A stretch of DNA of 64,000 nucleotides from Stenotrophomonas rhizophila (lineage in GTDB: Bacteria > Pseudomonadota > Gammaproteobacteria > Xanthomonadales > Xanthomonadaceae), in contig NZ_RCDC01000007.1 in NCBI RefSeq assembly GCF_003651185.1, forward strand, positions 124,001-188,000. Reading direction: 5' to 3'. Of this stretch, positions 1-12,243 are shown piece by piece (position 1 is the first letter of the stretch; each line of letters begins with the position of its first letter). Made by a program: the position numbers and the translations under genes. Under the pieces are notes generated by a model that saw only the letters and a program-made list of their open reading frames with translations, was not told where the DNA came from and made no database searches.

Positions 1-291
1 TCGGTCGTCGATGAAACCCTGGAAGCCAACGCGCTGACCAAGGACGACCTGGACTGGCTGATCCCGCACCAGGCCAACCTGCGCATCATCGAAGCCACCG
101 CCAAGCGCCTGGAGATGTCCATGGACCAGGTGGTGGTGACGGTCGACAAGCATGGCAACACCTCCTCGGCCTCCGTGCCGATGGCGCTGGACCACGCCGT
201 CCGCTCCGGCCGCGTGGAGCGCGGCCAGCTGCTGCTGCTGGAAGCGTTCGGCGGCGGCTTCACGTGGGGTTCTGCTCTGCTGCGTTATTGA
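1..291 (+). CDS. fabH: 3-oxoacyl-ACP synthase III (KAS III), C-terminal part
   Basis: C-terminal 96 residues of the condensing enzyme that starts fatty-acid synthesis by joining acetyl-CoA to malonyl-ACP; the 5' part lies outside the window. The catalytic His sits in IPHQAN (codon 23 of the fragment) and the catalytic Asn in HGNTSSAS, both classic KAS III motifs, followed by the glycine-rich FGGGFTWG tail. It ends with TGA at 289-291. Together with fabD, fabG, acpP and fabF downstream it forms the usual fab cluster. A hairpin follows the stop. Confidence 0.96.
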   Translation, partial: SVVDETLEANALTKDDLDWLIPHQANLRIIEATAKRLEMSMDQVVVTVDKHGNTSSASVPMALDHAVRSGRVERGQLLLLEAFGGGFTWGSALLRY

Positions 292-324
292 TAGTGTCAG
301 TTACGACAACGTGACGCTGTCGTT

Positions 325-352
325 ACGGCCCCATTACGGGGCCGTATGCATT
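325..352 (+). terminator. Hairpin after fabH, possible weak terminator
   Basis: An 8-bp perfect stem (ACGGCCCC 325-332 with GGGGCCGT 338-345, 5-nt loop) followed by a short T-containing stretch (ATGCATTT). It lies between fabH and the kinase-like gene. The T tract is poor, so it may only lower read-through or protect the 3' end. Confidence 0.5.
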
Positions 353-366
353 TCAGGAGAACTGTC

Positions 367-1149
367 ATGGTTGAGCCCATCGTCATTGACGGGCAGCGCG
401 CCTGGCTGAAGCAGTACGGCGAAGGAAGCCGCGTGGTCGCGTTGGGCCTGCTGAACTTCATCGCCCGCCGCTTCCAGCTCGATGCCCTGCGCCCACCGCC
501 GCACCGCGGTGGCGACGCCGCCCGCGAAACCGAAGCCCGCCGCCTGGCCGAACTGCAGGCGCAAGGGGTCAACGTCCCCAGTGTGATCGGCAGTGGCCAT
601 GCCGCCCTCGTGCTGGGCGACAACGGCTCCTCGTTCAACACCTGCCTGCGCGAAGCCGACGATGCCGGCCGTGACCGCCTCGTGTCCGCCGCGATGAATG
701 CCATTGCCCAGGCGCACCACAAGGGCGCGTACTTCGGCCAGCCGCTGCCGCGCAACCTCACCTGGGATGGCAAGGAGATCGGCTTCATCGATTTCGAGGA
801 AGATCCCCTGGAAGTCATGGACCTCGCCCAGGCCCAGGCCCGCGACTGGCTGATGTTCGGTTACGGCGTGGCCAAATACTACGAGGACCGTCCGCAACAG
901 CTGCAGACCCTCATGGCGCAGGCGATGGACGGTGCCGAAGCTCCGGTGCTGGCCCATGCTCACGACGTCACCGGCCGCCTGCAGGGGCTGGCCCGCGCCA
1001 GCATGAAGATGGGCCGCTCCGCCCGCGCACTGGCCCATTCCATCCTGATCGTCCACGGCGCCACCACCCTGGGCGTGCTGATGCTGGCCGTGATCTGCAT
1101 CGATTTCTTCAGCGACGGCGATCTGGACATCCTCCAGCTGTTCACCTGA
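367..1149 (+). CDS. Kinase-fold protein in the fab cluster, possibly a pseudokinase
   Basis: 260 residues, started at the ATG behind AGGAGA (355-360). It resembles the small Kdo/serine-threonine kinase-like proteins of xanthomonads: a candidate ATP-binding Lys at K15, a Glu-rich helix near residue 55, a catalytic-loop-like segment FGQPLPRN (123-130) and IDFEED (141-146) in place of DFG. The usual catalytic Asp of HGD(L) is Gln (Q125), while the following Asn (N130) and the metal-binding Asp (D142) are kept. About residues 228-252 form one membrane helix at the C-terminus. The position between fabH and fabD suggests a link to lipid or envelope synthesis, but substrate and activity are unknown. 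Confidence 0.75.
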   Translation: MVEPIVIDGQRAWLKQYGEGSRVVALGLLNFIARRFQLDALRPPPHRGGDAARETEARRLAELQAQGVNVPSVIGSGHAALVLGDNGSSFNTCLREADDAGRDRLVSAAMNAIAQAHHKGAYFGQPLPRNLTWDGKEIGFIDFEEDPLEVMDLAQAQARDWLMFGYGVAKYYEDRPQQLQTLMAQAMDGAEAPVLAHAHDVTGRLQGLARASMKMGRSARALAHSILIVHGATTLGVLMLAVICIDFFSDGDLDILQLFT

Positions 1150-1237
1150 GCAAAGACCCCACATACGCGGCAGTACAGACGAAGGGCGACGTTCCCCTTT
1201 ATCATTCGCCGTTCGATTTTTGCAGGCGGATGATCAC

Positions 1238-2182
1238 GTGACCGGTACCAATCTCGCATTCGTGTTCCCGGGCCAGGGCTCGCAGTCGCTGGGCATGCTG
1301 GCCGAACTGGCCGAGCTGCACCCGCAGATCCGCGAGGCCTTCACCGAAGCCTCCGACGGCGCCGGTGTCGACCTGTGGGCGCTGTCGCAGGGCGGTCCCG
1401 AGGAAATGCTCAACCGCACCGAATACACCCAGCCGGCCCTGCTGGCCGCCAGCATCGGCGTGTGGCGCGCCTGGAACGCCGTTGGCGGCGCCCAGCCGGC
1501 CGTCCTGGCCGGCCACAGCCTCGGCGAGTACACCGCCCTGGTGGCCGCCGGCGCGCTGACCCTGCGGGACGGTGCCCACCTGGTGCGCCTGCGCGGCCAG
1601 CTGATGCAGGAAGCCGCCCCGACCGGCGTCGGCGCCATGGCCGCCGTGCTCGGCGCCGAAGATGCGCTGGTCGTGGAGGTCTGCGCGCAGGCCGCCGGCA
1701 GCCAGGTCGTCGTGCCGGCTAATTACAACTCGCCCGGTCAGATCGTCATCGGTGGCGATGCGGCTGCCGTGGATCGTGCGCTGGCGCTGCTGGCCGAGAA
1801 GGGCGTCCGCAAGGCCGTCAAGCTGGCTGTCAGCGTGCCCTCGCACACCCCGCTGATGCGCGAAGCTGCCAACCGCCTGGCCGAAACCATGGCCGGCCTG
1901 GACTGGCGCCCCCCGGCCCTGCCGGTGGTGCAGAACGTGGATGCCCGTGTGCATGACGGCGTGGACGCCATCCGCCAGGCGCTGGTGCAGCAGCTGTACC
2001 TGCCCGTGCAGTGGACCGGCTGCGTGCAGGCGCTGGCCGCCCGTGGCGTCACCCGCGTGGCCGAATGTGGCCCGGGCAAGGTGCTGAGCGGATTGATCAA
2101 GCGCATCGACAAATCGCTGGACGCGCGCACACTGTCCACGCCCGCCGATTTCGAGACGGCCCGCGAGACCTGGGCCGCCTGA
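1238..2182 (+). CDS. fabD: Malonyl-CoA:ACP transacylase
   Basis: 314 residues; moves malonyl from CoA to ACP for fatty-acid elongation in the cytoplasm. The GTG start at 1238 is chosen because AGGCGGA (1224-1230) lies 7 nt upstream and the protein then starts a few residues before FVFPGQGSQ. GHSLGEY carries the nucleophile Ser94, and VPSHTPLM the partner His203, matching Ser92/His201 of E. coli FabD. Length is as expected (309 in E. coli). Followed by fabG after 74 nt. Confidence 0.96.
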   Translation: MTGTNLAFVFPGQGSQSLGMLAELAELHPQIREAFTEASDGAGVDLWALSQGGPEEMLNRTEYTQPALLAASIGVWRAWNAVGGAQPAVLAGHSLGEYTALVAAGALTLRDGAHLVRLRGQLMQEAAPTGVGAMAAVLGAEDALVVEVCAQAAGSQVVVPANYNSPGQIVIGGDAAAVDRALALLAEKGVRKAVKLAVSVPSHTPLMREAANRLAETMAGLDWRPPALPVVQNVDARVHDGVDAIRQALVQQLYLPVQWTGCVQALAARGVTRVAECGPGKVLSGLIKRIDKSLDARTLSTPADFETARETWAA

Positions 2183-2256
2183 TGTCTTTCGATCGCGCCC
2201 GTGCTGGAATGGCTTCGCGCCAGGCCGGCCGGACCGGTCCCGTTTGAGGAAATGAG

Positions 2257-3000
2257 ATGAGCAAGCCCCTTCAGGGTGAAATCGCACTGGTCACCGGCGC
2301 CAGCCGGGGTATCGGTGCCGCGATCGCCGACGCACTGGCCGCGCAGGGCGCGACCGTCATCGGCACCGCCACCACCGACGCCGGTGCCGCCGCCATCGGT
2401 GAACGCCTGGCCGCCGTGGGTGGCCACGGCCGCGCACTGAACGTCACCGACGCCGCTGCGCTGGAAGCCGTGCTGGACGGGATCGCCAAGGAATTCGGCG
2501 CCATCAGCATCCTGGTCAACAACGCCGGCATCACCCGCGACAACCTGTTGCTGCGGATGAAGGAAGAAGACTGGCAGGCGATCCTGGACACCAACCTGAC
2601 CAGCGTCTTCCGCACCTCCAAGGCCGTCATCCGCGGCATGATGAAGGCGCGCAAGGGCCGCATCATCAACATCGCTTCGGTGATCGGCGTGACCGGCAAT
2701 GCCGGCCAGGCCAACTACGCCGCGGCCAAGGCCGGCATCATCGCCTTCTCCAAGTCGCTGGCCAAGGAAATCGGCTCGCGCGGGATCACCGTCAACGTGG
2801 TCGCGCCGGGCTTCATCGATACCGACATGACCAAGGCCCTGCCGGAAGAGCAGCGCACCGGCCTGGTCAAGTCGATCGCCCTGGAGCGGCTCGGCGAGCC
2901 GTCCGATATCGCCAACGCGGTGGCGTTCCTGGCCGGTCCTTCGGCCAGCTACATCACCGGCGAAACCCTCCATGTGAACGGCGGCATGTACATGCCGTAA
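2257..3000 (+). CDS. fabG: 3-oxoacyl-ACP reductase
   Basis: 247 residues; NADPH-dependent reduction of 3-oxoacyl-ACP in the elongation cycle. Classical SDR layout: TGASRGIG (13-20) for the cofactor, NNAG near 88-91, and the triad Ser141, Tyr154, Lys158 (YAAAK). C-terminus TGETLHVNGGMYM is typical of FabG. A GAGGAAATGAG-like ribosome site precedes ATG. Same strand and spacing as fabD and acpP, so probably cotranscribed. Confidence 0.97.
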   Translation: MSKPLQGEIALVTGASRGIGAAIADALAAQGATVIGTATTDAGAAAIGERLAAVGGHGRALNVTDAAALEAVLDGIAKEFGAISILVNNAGITRDNLLLRMKEEDWQAILDTNLTSVFRTSKAVIRGMMKARKGRIINIASVIGVTGNAGQANYAAAKAGIIAFSKSLAKEIGSRGITVNVVAPGFIDTDMTKALPEEQRTGLVKSIALERLGEPSDIANAVAFLAGPSASYITGETLHVNGGMYMP

Positions 3001-3153
3001 GCATGTGGCGCAAGGACTGCGCCGCAAGTGGTTGATCCGTTTGATGTTTTGCTGCAATGCAAGGTGTCGCTGGTTTCCACTACACTATCCCACGGTCATC
3101 CCTCACCGGATGGCGTCATTTTTGAACCACTACTCCATCTGGAGCGATATCCA

Positions 3154-3393
3154 ATGAGCACCATCGAAGAACGCGTCAAGAAAATCGTCGTCGAACAGCT
3201 TGGCGTCAAGGAAGAGGAAGTCACCAACAGCGCATCGTTCGTCGATGACCTGGGCGCTGACTCGCTGGACACCGTTGAACTGGTGATGGCGCTGGAAGAA
3301 GAGTTCGAGTGCGAAATCCCGGACGAAGAAGCCGAAAAGATCAGCACCGTGCAGGCTGCGATCGACTACATCAACGCCCACGTCAAGGCTTGA
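3154..3393 (+). CDS. acpP: Acyl carrier protein
   Basis: 79 residues, very acidic; carries the growing acyl chain on 4'-phosphopantetheine attached to Ser37 in the GADSLD motif. Start ATG 3154 has GGAG at 3141-3144. Helix II with [13 protein letters not shown] is the conserved partner-binding face. The 150-nt gap before it, with a possible -10 (TACACT, 3081-3086) and no good -35, suggests an extra promoter as is common for this highly expressed gene, but this is not certain. Confidence 0.97.
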   Translation: MSTIEERVKKIVVEQLGVKEEEVTNSASFVDDLGADSLDTVELVMALEEEFECEIPDEEAEKISTVQAAIDYINAHVKA

Positions 3394-3452
3394 TGTCAGG
3401 CGGCTCGCGCGCGGCCGTGGCGATTGCCGCGACCGCGTGCGGCAAACCCATG

Positions 3453-3479
3453 GGGCCGCGCTTGCGGCCCTGTGCTTTT
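3453..3479 (+). terminator. Hairpin between acpP and fabF
   Basis: Perfect 7-bp stem GGGCCGC (3453-3459) / GCGGCCC (3464-3470) with a 4-nt loop, followed by TGTGCTTTT. It could end part of the acpP transcripts and so set the usual acpP excess over fabF. Confidence 0.6.
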
Positions 3480-3529
3480 GAGCGTTATACCGCGTGATAC
3501 CCGCAACACCCGGGTCAGGAGAATCTGCA

Positions 3530-4792
<1,263 letters not shown>

Positions 4793-4818
4793 CCGCCCGT
4801 TCCGTGTATCCCCACCCG

Positions 4819-4843
4819 GGCCGCCATCATGGCGGCCTTGGTG
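4819..4843 (+). terminator. Hairpin terminator after fabF
   Basis: GGCCGCC (4819-4825) pairs with GGCGGCC (4831-4837) around a short loop; the arms can extend by AT pairs. It is followed by TTGGTGT, so the T tract is weak. Placed at the end of the fab genes, before pabB. Confidence 0.55.
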
Positions 4844-4887
4844 TATCTGGCCCCCGCGCACGCTGCGCGCCCTTCCGGTGTCCTGTC

Positions 4888-6243
4888 ATGTTCCAGACGC
4901 TTCCGCTGCCCGCCATGACCGACCTGCTGGCCCTGCAGCGCCTGGCCCCGCAGCGTTACCCGCTGCTGATGGAATCCACCGCCTCGGGCACCGCCCAGGG
5001 CCGCTGGGATCTGCTGCTGATGGGCAACGGGGAATCGCTGGCTTTGCACGCCGATGGCGTGGTGCGTGATGCCGAGGGTGCCGCGCATGACGGCCGCTTC
5101 CTTGACGTGCTGGATGCGCACTGGGCCGCACTGCGGCTGCCGCGCGAAAAAACCACGTTGCCGTTCCGCGGTGGCTGGGCACTGATGCTGGATTACGAGC
5201 TGGCTGGCCAGATCGAGGACGTGCTGGCCTTGCCTTCGCGCGCCGATGGACTGCCGTCCGCGCTGGCGCTGCGCTGCCCGGCGGCCGTGCTGCACGACCG
5301 CGTGCTCGGCCAGTTCCATGCCGTGTGCGAGACCGGCCAGGCCGCGCTGCTGCAGACCCTGCAGGACGACCTCGCCGCGGCCGCCACGCTGGCGCCGTTG
5401 CCGACGTGGCAGCCACCGGTGGCGATCGGCGAGGACGCGCCACAGCGCTTCACCGACGGCGTCGGCAAGGTGATCGATTACCTGCGCGCGGGCGACGTGT
5501 TCCAGGTGAACCTCTCGCGGCGCTGGAACGCGCAGTTCGCCGAGGCGCTCTCGCCGCAGGCGCTGTATGCGCAGCTGCGCGTGGCCAACCCCGCGCCGTT
5601 CGCCGGGCTGTTCATGGCGCAGGGCAGGGCGGTGGTCAGCTCTTCGCCCGAGCGGTTGGTCTCGGTGCACGGCGATGACGTGCAGACCCGCCCGATCGCC
5701 GGCACCCGCCCGCGCTTCGCTGGCGATGACGATGCCGCGCGCATCCAGGAGCTGGTCGGCCATCCCAAGGAACGCGCCGAGCACGTGATGCTGATCGATC
5801 TGGAACGCAACGACCTCGGCCGCATCTGCGCGCCGGGCAGCGTGGAGGTGGATGAGCTGATGACCGTGGAGAGCTACGCCCACGTGCACCATATCGTCAG
5901 CAACGTGCGTGGCCGCCTGCGCGAGGGCGTCAGCCCCGGCCAGGTGATCGCCGCGACCTTCCCCGGCGGCACCATCACCGGCTGCCCCAAGGTGCGCTGC
6001 ATGCAGATCATCGCCGAGCTGGAGCAGGCCGCCCGCGGCGCCTACACCGGCGCGTTCGGCTGGCTGAACCGCGATGGCGACCTGGACCTGAACATCCTGA
6101 TCCGCACCGCCGAAGTGGCCGGCGACACCGCCAGCTTCCGCACCGGCGCCGGGATCGTGGTCGATTCGGTGGCCGACAAGGAACTGGACGAAACCCGCGC
6201 CAAGGCCCGCGGCCTGCTGCGTGCGCTGGGCAGCGATGCCTGA
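4888..6243 (+). CDS. pabB: Aminodeoxychorismate synthase component I, PIAGT subclass
   Basis: 451 residues; makes 4-amino-4-deoxychorismate from chorismate for folate synthesis, with ammonia from a PabA amidotransferase. The chorismate-binding domain is clear: IAGTRPR, HIVSNVRG, FPGGTITGCPK, and FRTGAGIVVDS near the end. The diagnostic motif is P269-I-A-G-T273 rather than PIKGT, so the Lys that forms a covalent intermediate in E. coli PabB is absent. PIAGT is usual in anthranilate synthase, but a PIAGT PabB is established for Stenotrophomonas (crystal structure known). Start ATG 4888 by length; an internal ATG at 4915 is an alternative. Confidence 0.9.
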   Translation: MFQTLPLPAMTDLLALQRLAPQRYPLLMESTASGTAQGRWDLLLMGNGESLALHADGVVRDAEGAAHDGRFLDVLDAHWAALRLPREKTTLPFRGGWALMLDYELAGQIEDVLALPSRADGLPSALALRCPAAVLHDRVLGQFHAVCETGQAALLQTLQDDLAAAATLAPLPTWQPPVAIGEDAPQRFTDGVGKVIDYLRAGDVFQVNLSRRWNAQFAEALSPQALYAQLRVANPAPFAGLFMAQGRAVVSSSPERLVSVHGDDVQTRPIAGTRPRFAGDDDAARIQELVGHPKERAEHVMLIDLERNDLGRICAPGSVEVDELMTVESYAHVHHIVSNVRGRLREGVSPGQVIAATFPGGTITGCPKVRCMQIIAELEQAARGAYTGAFGWLNRDGDLDLNILIRTAEVAGDTASFRTGAGIVVDSVADKELDETRAKARGLLRALGSDA

Positions 6244-6309
6244 GCCGTTTGGCGGTGTGCAGCACCCGCGCGGTATGCTGCGCGGCGAAGAAATGGATTC
6301 GAGGTGAGC

Positions 6310-8984
<2,675 letters not shown>

Positions 8985-8988
<4 letters not shown>

Positions 8989-9338
8989 GCGCCACCAACG
9001 CCCGACAGGGCATCCTGTCCCTTGCCGTCAAGGACAAGGCCGCGCTGTACAGCGCCTACATGCCGTTCGTGAAGAACGGCGGCATCTTCGTGCCCACGCC
9101 CAAGCGCTACTTCCTCGGCGATGAGGTGTTCCTGCTGCTCACCCTGCCGGACTCCAGCGAGCGCCTCCCGGTGGCCGGCAAGGTGATATGGGTGACCCCG
9201 GCCGGGGCCCAGGGCAACCGCGCGGCAGGGATCGGCGTACAGCTGGCCGATGGCGCGGAAGGGGAGACCGTCCGCCACCGGATCGAGACCCTGCTGGCCG
9301 GCATCCTGACCGCGGACAAGCCCACGCACACGATGTGA
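8985..9338 (+). CDS. pilZ: Type IV pilus protein PilZ
   Basis: 117 residues; small PilZ-domain protein needed for type IV pilus assembly. The RxxxR c-di-GMP-binding motif of other PilZ proteins is missing from the N-terminus, as in the xanthomonad PilZ family, which act through protein contacts (in Xanthomonas with the PilB ATPase and FimX). Motifs seen: NGGIFVPTPKRYFLGDEV and GVQLADG. Start overlaps the end of holB (ATGA). Confidence 0.93.
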
Positions 9339-9357
9339 AGAAATTTCGGCGAAACCG

Positions 9358-9385
9358 TTGACGTCAAAATTTGCCGCCCTATAAT
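9358..9385 (+). promoter_or_regulatory. Sigma-70 promoter of tRNA-Val
   Basis: TTGACG (9358-9363) and TATAAT (9380-9385) are separated by 16 nt. The -10 is a perfect consensus. It ends 18 nt before the mature tRNA start at 9404, as expected for a stand-alone tRNA gene. Confidence 0.88.
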
Positions 9386-9403
9386 GAGCGGCTCGGCAGC
9401 ATC

Positions 9404-9478
9404 GGGCGGTTAGCTCAGCGGTAGAGCATTGCCTTCACACGGCAAGGGTCACAAGTTCGAACCTTGTACCGCCCACCA
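9404..9478 (+). tRNA. tRNA-Val (CAC)
   Basis: Full cloverleaf: acceptor GGGCGGT/ACCGCCC, D arm GCTCAGCGGTAGAGC, anticodon loop TTCACAC with anticodon CAC (9436-9438), T arm with TTCGAAC, and an encoded CCA (9476-9478). Reads GUG valine codons. No duplicated 3' end was found nearby, so there is no sign of an integrated element at this tRNA. Confidence 0.97.
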
Positions 9479-9489
9479 TGATTCAGTCG

Positions 9490-9518
9490 AAAAAGCCTCC
9501 GGAAACGGGGGCTTTTTT
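9490..9518 (+). terminator. Intrinsic terminator of tRNA-Val
   Basis: A-rich arm, GC core, GAAA tetraloop (9502-9505) and complementary arm ending in six T residues (9513-9518). All parts of a factor-independent terminator are present; one G-T pair in the stem. Confidence 0.9.
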
Positions 9519-9692
9519 GTTGGGTTGGGTTAGCCATTCCAGGCTTGAGCAGGGCGACTTGGCGGACGAAATGGGCGACCCCACTATCCTCCGCATGGGA
9601 GGGACAATTACGCCGCATCGAAATCTGATGGGGGCATTGAATAAATGCCTGGGCGCCTCGTCGCTCAATCGAATGACGAATGGAGAATGTTC

Positions 9693-10703
9693 ATGGAAGG
9701 ACCGATTGGAACCCTGGCTCGGGTAGTGATGTGGGTCGGCCTGGCTGCCTTTGTCTGCAGTGCGCAGGCGTCTGGCGCTGACAAGCCGCCTTCGTTTGAG
9801 GAAGTGCAGGCAGCGGCCAAGGCGGGTAGCGCTGAAGCCGAGAATGACCTGGGTTACAGGTATCTTCAGGGCGCTGGAGTCGCCAAAGACGAGGTGCAGG
9901 CGGCGATCTGGTATCGCAAAGCGGCAGAGCAGGGCTATGCGCCGGCCCAATCCGCGCTCGGTGGACTGTATCTACACGGAGTTGGCGTGCCGCCAGACGC
10001 GATGCAGGCCAGCGGCTGGATACGCAAGGCGGCGGAGCAGGGCGACGCACTGGCACAGTCCGATCTTGGAATGATGTATCTCAAGGGAATTGCCGTCCCA
10101 CAGGATGATGTCCAGGCCATCCTCTGGCTCCGCAAGGCGGCTGAGCAGGGTTCACCCGCAGGGCAATACAACCTTGCCAGTCTGTATCAAAGAGGAGGTG
10201 CCGGCCTCGCTGAAGATGACGCTGAGGCCATACGCTGGTACGGCAAGGCAGCTGTGCAGGCCGCCTCGCAGCTGGGCGTCAGGCAGTCCCGCCAGAAGCT
10301 CTGCGAGTATCGCGGCGAAAACAGCGTGTGGTGTGCCGAGGTCGATACGCCCGGGGCTTTCGGTCCCGTGGACGACTTGGTGGCGGCGGCCGAGGGCGGC
10401 GACGCAAAAGCGCAGAGCGCACTCGGTGACATGTATCAGCGGGGCCTCGGTGTGCAGAAGGACGTGACTCAATCGGCCGACTGGTACCGCAAGGCGGCAG
10501 CGTCGGGGTACGCCCCGGCGCAGGCCATGCTGGGATACATGTACTACGAGGGGATCGGCGTGACCAAGGACATTGATGTGGGTCTATCTCTGTACTGCAA
10601 AGCTGCTGCACAGGGAAACTCACGGGCGCGGGCGAATCTCGAGATCATGCAGATTTACGGGCAATTCGATCTGAAGGAATGTTCCGTTCGTCTTGCGCGA
10701 TGA
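9693..10703 (+). CDS. Exported Sel1-repeat (TPR-like) protein
   Basis: 336 residues. ATG 9693 chosen because TGGAGA (9681-9686) lies 6 nt upstream and it directly opens a signal peptide (about 1-29, ending SAQASGA). Then about six Sel1 repeats of ~36 residues, e.g. LGYRYLQGAGVAKDEVQAA followed by IWYRKAAEQGY; four in a row, a spacer with two Cys residues, then two more. Sel1 proteins are scaffolds in signalling and host or envelope interactions; no partner is evident. It sits alone between the tRNA terminator and IS remnants, with lower GC than its neighbours, suggesting acquired DNA. Confidence 0.85.
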   Translation: MEGPIGTLARVVMWVGLAAFVCSAQASGADKPPSFEEVQAAAKAGSAEAENDLGYRYLQGAGVAKDEVQAAIWYRKAAEQGYAPAQSALGGLYLHGVGVPPDAMQASGWIRKAAEQGDALAQSDLGMMYLKGIAVPQDDVQAILWLRKAAEQGSPAGQYNLASLYQRGGAGLAEDDAEAIRWYGKAAVQAASQLGVRQSRQKLCEYRGENSVWCAEVDTPGAFGPVDDLVAAAEGGDAKAQSALGDMYQRGLGVQKDVTQSADWYRKAAASGYAPAQAMLGYMYYEGIGVTKDIDVGLSLYCKAAAQGNSRARANLEIMQIYGQFDLKECSVRLAR

Positions 10704-10889
10704 GTATCAGATGCTCAAGCTTTCTAGAGTTGACTTGATGGTTGAAGTTTCTAGTGCCCAGCTGGGGCGGGGCAGTTATGTGCCTAAGCAATCTTTGGGG
10801 GCGCCGGCGAGGTGACTTCCTGTGTGGATCGGTCCGCTTCTGGCCGAAAGTGGACGTTCGGGGAGGACGGAGGCGCCGACCGCTGGTAA
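10704..10889. other. Gene-free stretch before the IS remnant
   Basis: No convincing gene. It holds a short motif, CTGGCCGAAAGTGGACGT (10840-10857), that recurs with two changes at 12629-12646, the other end of this accessory patch. Otherwise nothing recognised. Confidence 0.5.
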
Positions 10890-11190
10890 TGTCCGCTTTC
10901 GACGGCGGTTTCAACTGGTCAATGCAACAGCTTGTTGATATCGCTCGATCGGTGTCTGGAAGTCCCGCGCGACTGGATGAAGAGCGTGCGATAGATCGTC
11001 TCGTGTGAGACCTGGCAGCTCGGATCGTCCGGGTAAGTCCGCTTGAGCCAGCCAGTCTCGGCGAGAACCCCTCGCACGGACGAGTGATGCCGATCGAACA
11101 GCCTCGCCATCTGGTGCAACGACTCGCCCTGCCGTCAGCGGTCCCACATCAGGGCCTTGTGGCTGTCGGAACCGCCACCCAAAGCGGACA
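10890..11190. mobile_element. Degenerate IS30-type element between inverted repeats
   Basis: TGTCCGCTTTCGACGGCGGT (start of 10890-10915) on the + strand matches TGTCCGCTTTGGGTGGCGGT on the - strand (11190 down to 11165), about 20 of 26 positions over the full repeat, consistent with terminal inverted repeats of one element. The 300 bp enclosed hold only pieces of a transposase, against roughly 1 kb for an intact IS30 element. No target duplication is visible outside the repeats. The family call rests on the transposase pieces. Confidence 0.6.
10911..11149 (-). pseudogene. IS30-family transposase, three-piece remnant
   Basis: Three separated parts of one transposase. The N-terminus (ATG 11149, MWDR then TGA at 11137-11135, then QGESLHQMARLFDRHHSSV) runs directly at about 11053 into a central piece WLKRTYPDDPSCQVSHETIY, and a shift near 10962 leads to the C-terminus TPIERYQQAVALTS in another frame, stop at 10911. 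The catalytic DDE core is missing. It cannot make an active transposase. The N-terminal and SHETIY segments are typical of IS30-family proteins of xanthomonads. Confidence 0.75.
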
Positions 11191-11331
11191 CCACGGGCGA
11201 CGACTCAGCGCCATTTCGTCGGCGATCCGGCTGATTCATCGGCGGCTTCTGTGGCTTGGTCGCAAACGGGTAGCCACGCCCCCACGCGGATGGCAACTTG
11301 CCGCGGCGATCACGTCGACCTGGAGCCCCGT

Positions 11332-12243
11332 ATGACCCCCGTTGTCCTGTATTCGCCCGATCCGGCCCGCGGCTGGCTGCCCTGGGCCTGGCTGACGCCG
11401 ATCCTGATGATCCTGTTCAACGCGGTACCGGTGATCGCGCTGGACGGGTGGATGCAGTCGCAGCATTGGTCGACGCCGGGCGGCGATCCGATCGGCCTCG
11501 CTGGCTTGCATGCGCTGCTGTGGATTGGCTTCGCGCCGACGCTGGCGGCCGTGCTCGCCTGGGTACGCTTCGTCGAAGGGCGCTCGCTGGCGAGTATCGG
11601 GCTGACCGGTCCGGCGCCGCTGAAAACCTTCCTGCGCGGAATGGCCGTTGGATTCGGCACGATCGCGCTGGTCGTAGTCGCGATCTGGATGGCTGGCGGC
11701 ATGCAGGCGGCGGGCTTGGGGCAGGCCTGGCGGTCGCCCGTCAGTCTGCTGCACATCGGTCTGCTGCTATTGAGTTTCATGTTCCAGGCGAGCGTGGAGG
11801 AAGTCATCTTCCGCGGCTGGATGCTGTCGGTGGTGGCGCGCAAGACCAATGTGACGGTGGCAGTGCTGCTGGTGTCGCTCGTTTTCTGCTTCCTGCATTT
11901 CAGTCCGCACCAGCCGCCCCTGGTCATGCTCAGCACGTTCCTGTTCTCGCTGTTCGCCTGCGCCTGGGCGCTGCGGAGCGGCAATATCTGGGGCGTGATG
12001 GGCTGGCACGCGGGGTGGAACTGGTTGCTCGCAACCGGCTTCGAACTGCCCGTCACCGGCATGGATGCGCACTTGCCGGCGCTGCTGGTGGCGCTGCGCC
12101 CGCAAGGCCTCGACACCCTGACCGGTGGCGCGCAAGGGCCGGAAGGCAGTTACCTGTGCAGCGTCTTCTTCGTCGCCGCGATCGCGTGGATCCAGTGGCG
12201 AAAGACGCGCGGAGCTCAGAACTTCTCGCCGACCAGCAGGTAA
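11332..12243 (+). CDS. CPBP-family intramembrane metalloprotease
   Basis: 303 residues with about eight membrane helices. The three motifs of the CPBP (Abi, CAAX-protease-like) family are present: EEVIFRGW near residue 160, FLHFSPH near 188, and GWHAGWNW near 223, giving the Glu-Glu, His and His/Asn set of the intramembrane site. ATG 11332 has TGGAG 6 nt upstream. Family roles range from prenyl-protein processing to bacteriocin self-immunity; the substrate here is unknown. Its 3' end overlaps, on the opposite strand, the end of a decayed gene. Confidence 0.85.
   Translation: MTPVVLYSPDPARGWLPWAWLTPILMILFNAVPVIALDGWMQSQHWSTPGGDPIGLAGLHALLWIGFAPTLAAVLAWVRFVEGRSLASIGLTGPAPLKTFLRGMAVGFGTIALVVVAIWMAGGMQAAGLGQAWRSPVSLLHIGLLLLSFMFQASVEEVIFRGWMLSVVARKTNVTVAVLLVSLVFCFLHFSPHQPPLVMLSTFLFSLFACAWALRSGNIWGVMGWHAGWNWLLATGFELPVTGMDAHLPALLVALRPQGLDTLTGGAQGPEGSYLCSVFFVAAIAWIQWRKTRGAQNFSPTSR

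Noticed and set aside
9404..9478. tRNA-Val as attachment site of an integrated island
   Set aside because: No integrase and no second copy of the tRNA 3' end was seen in the following accessory stretch.
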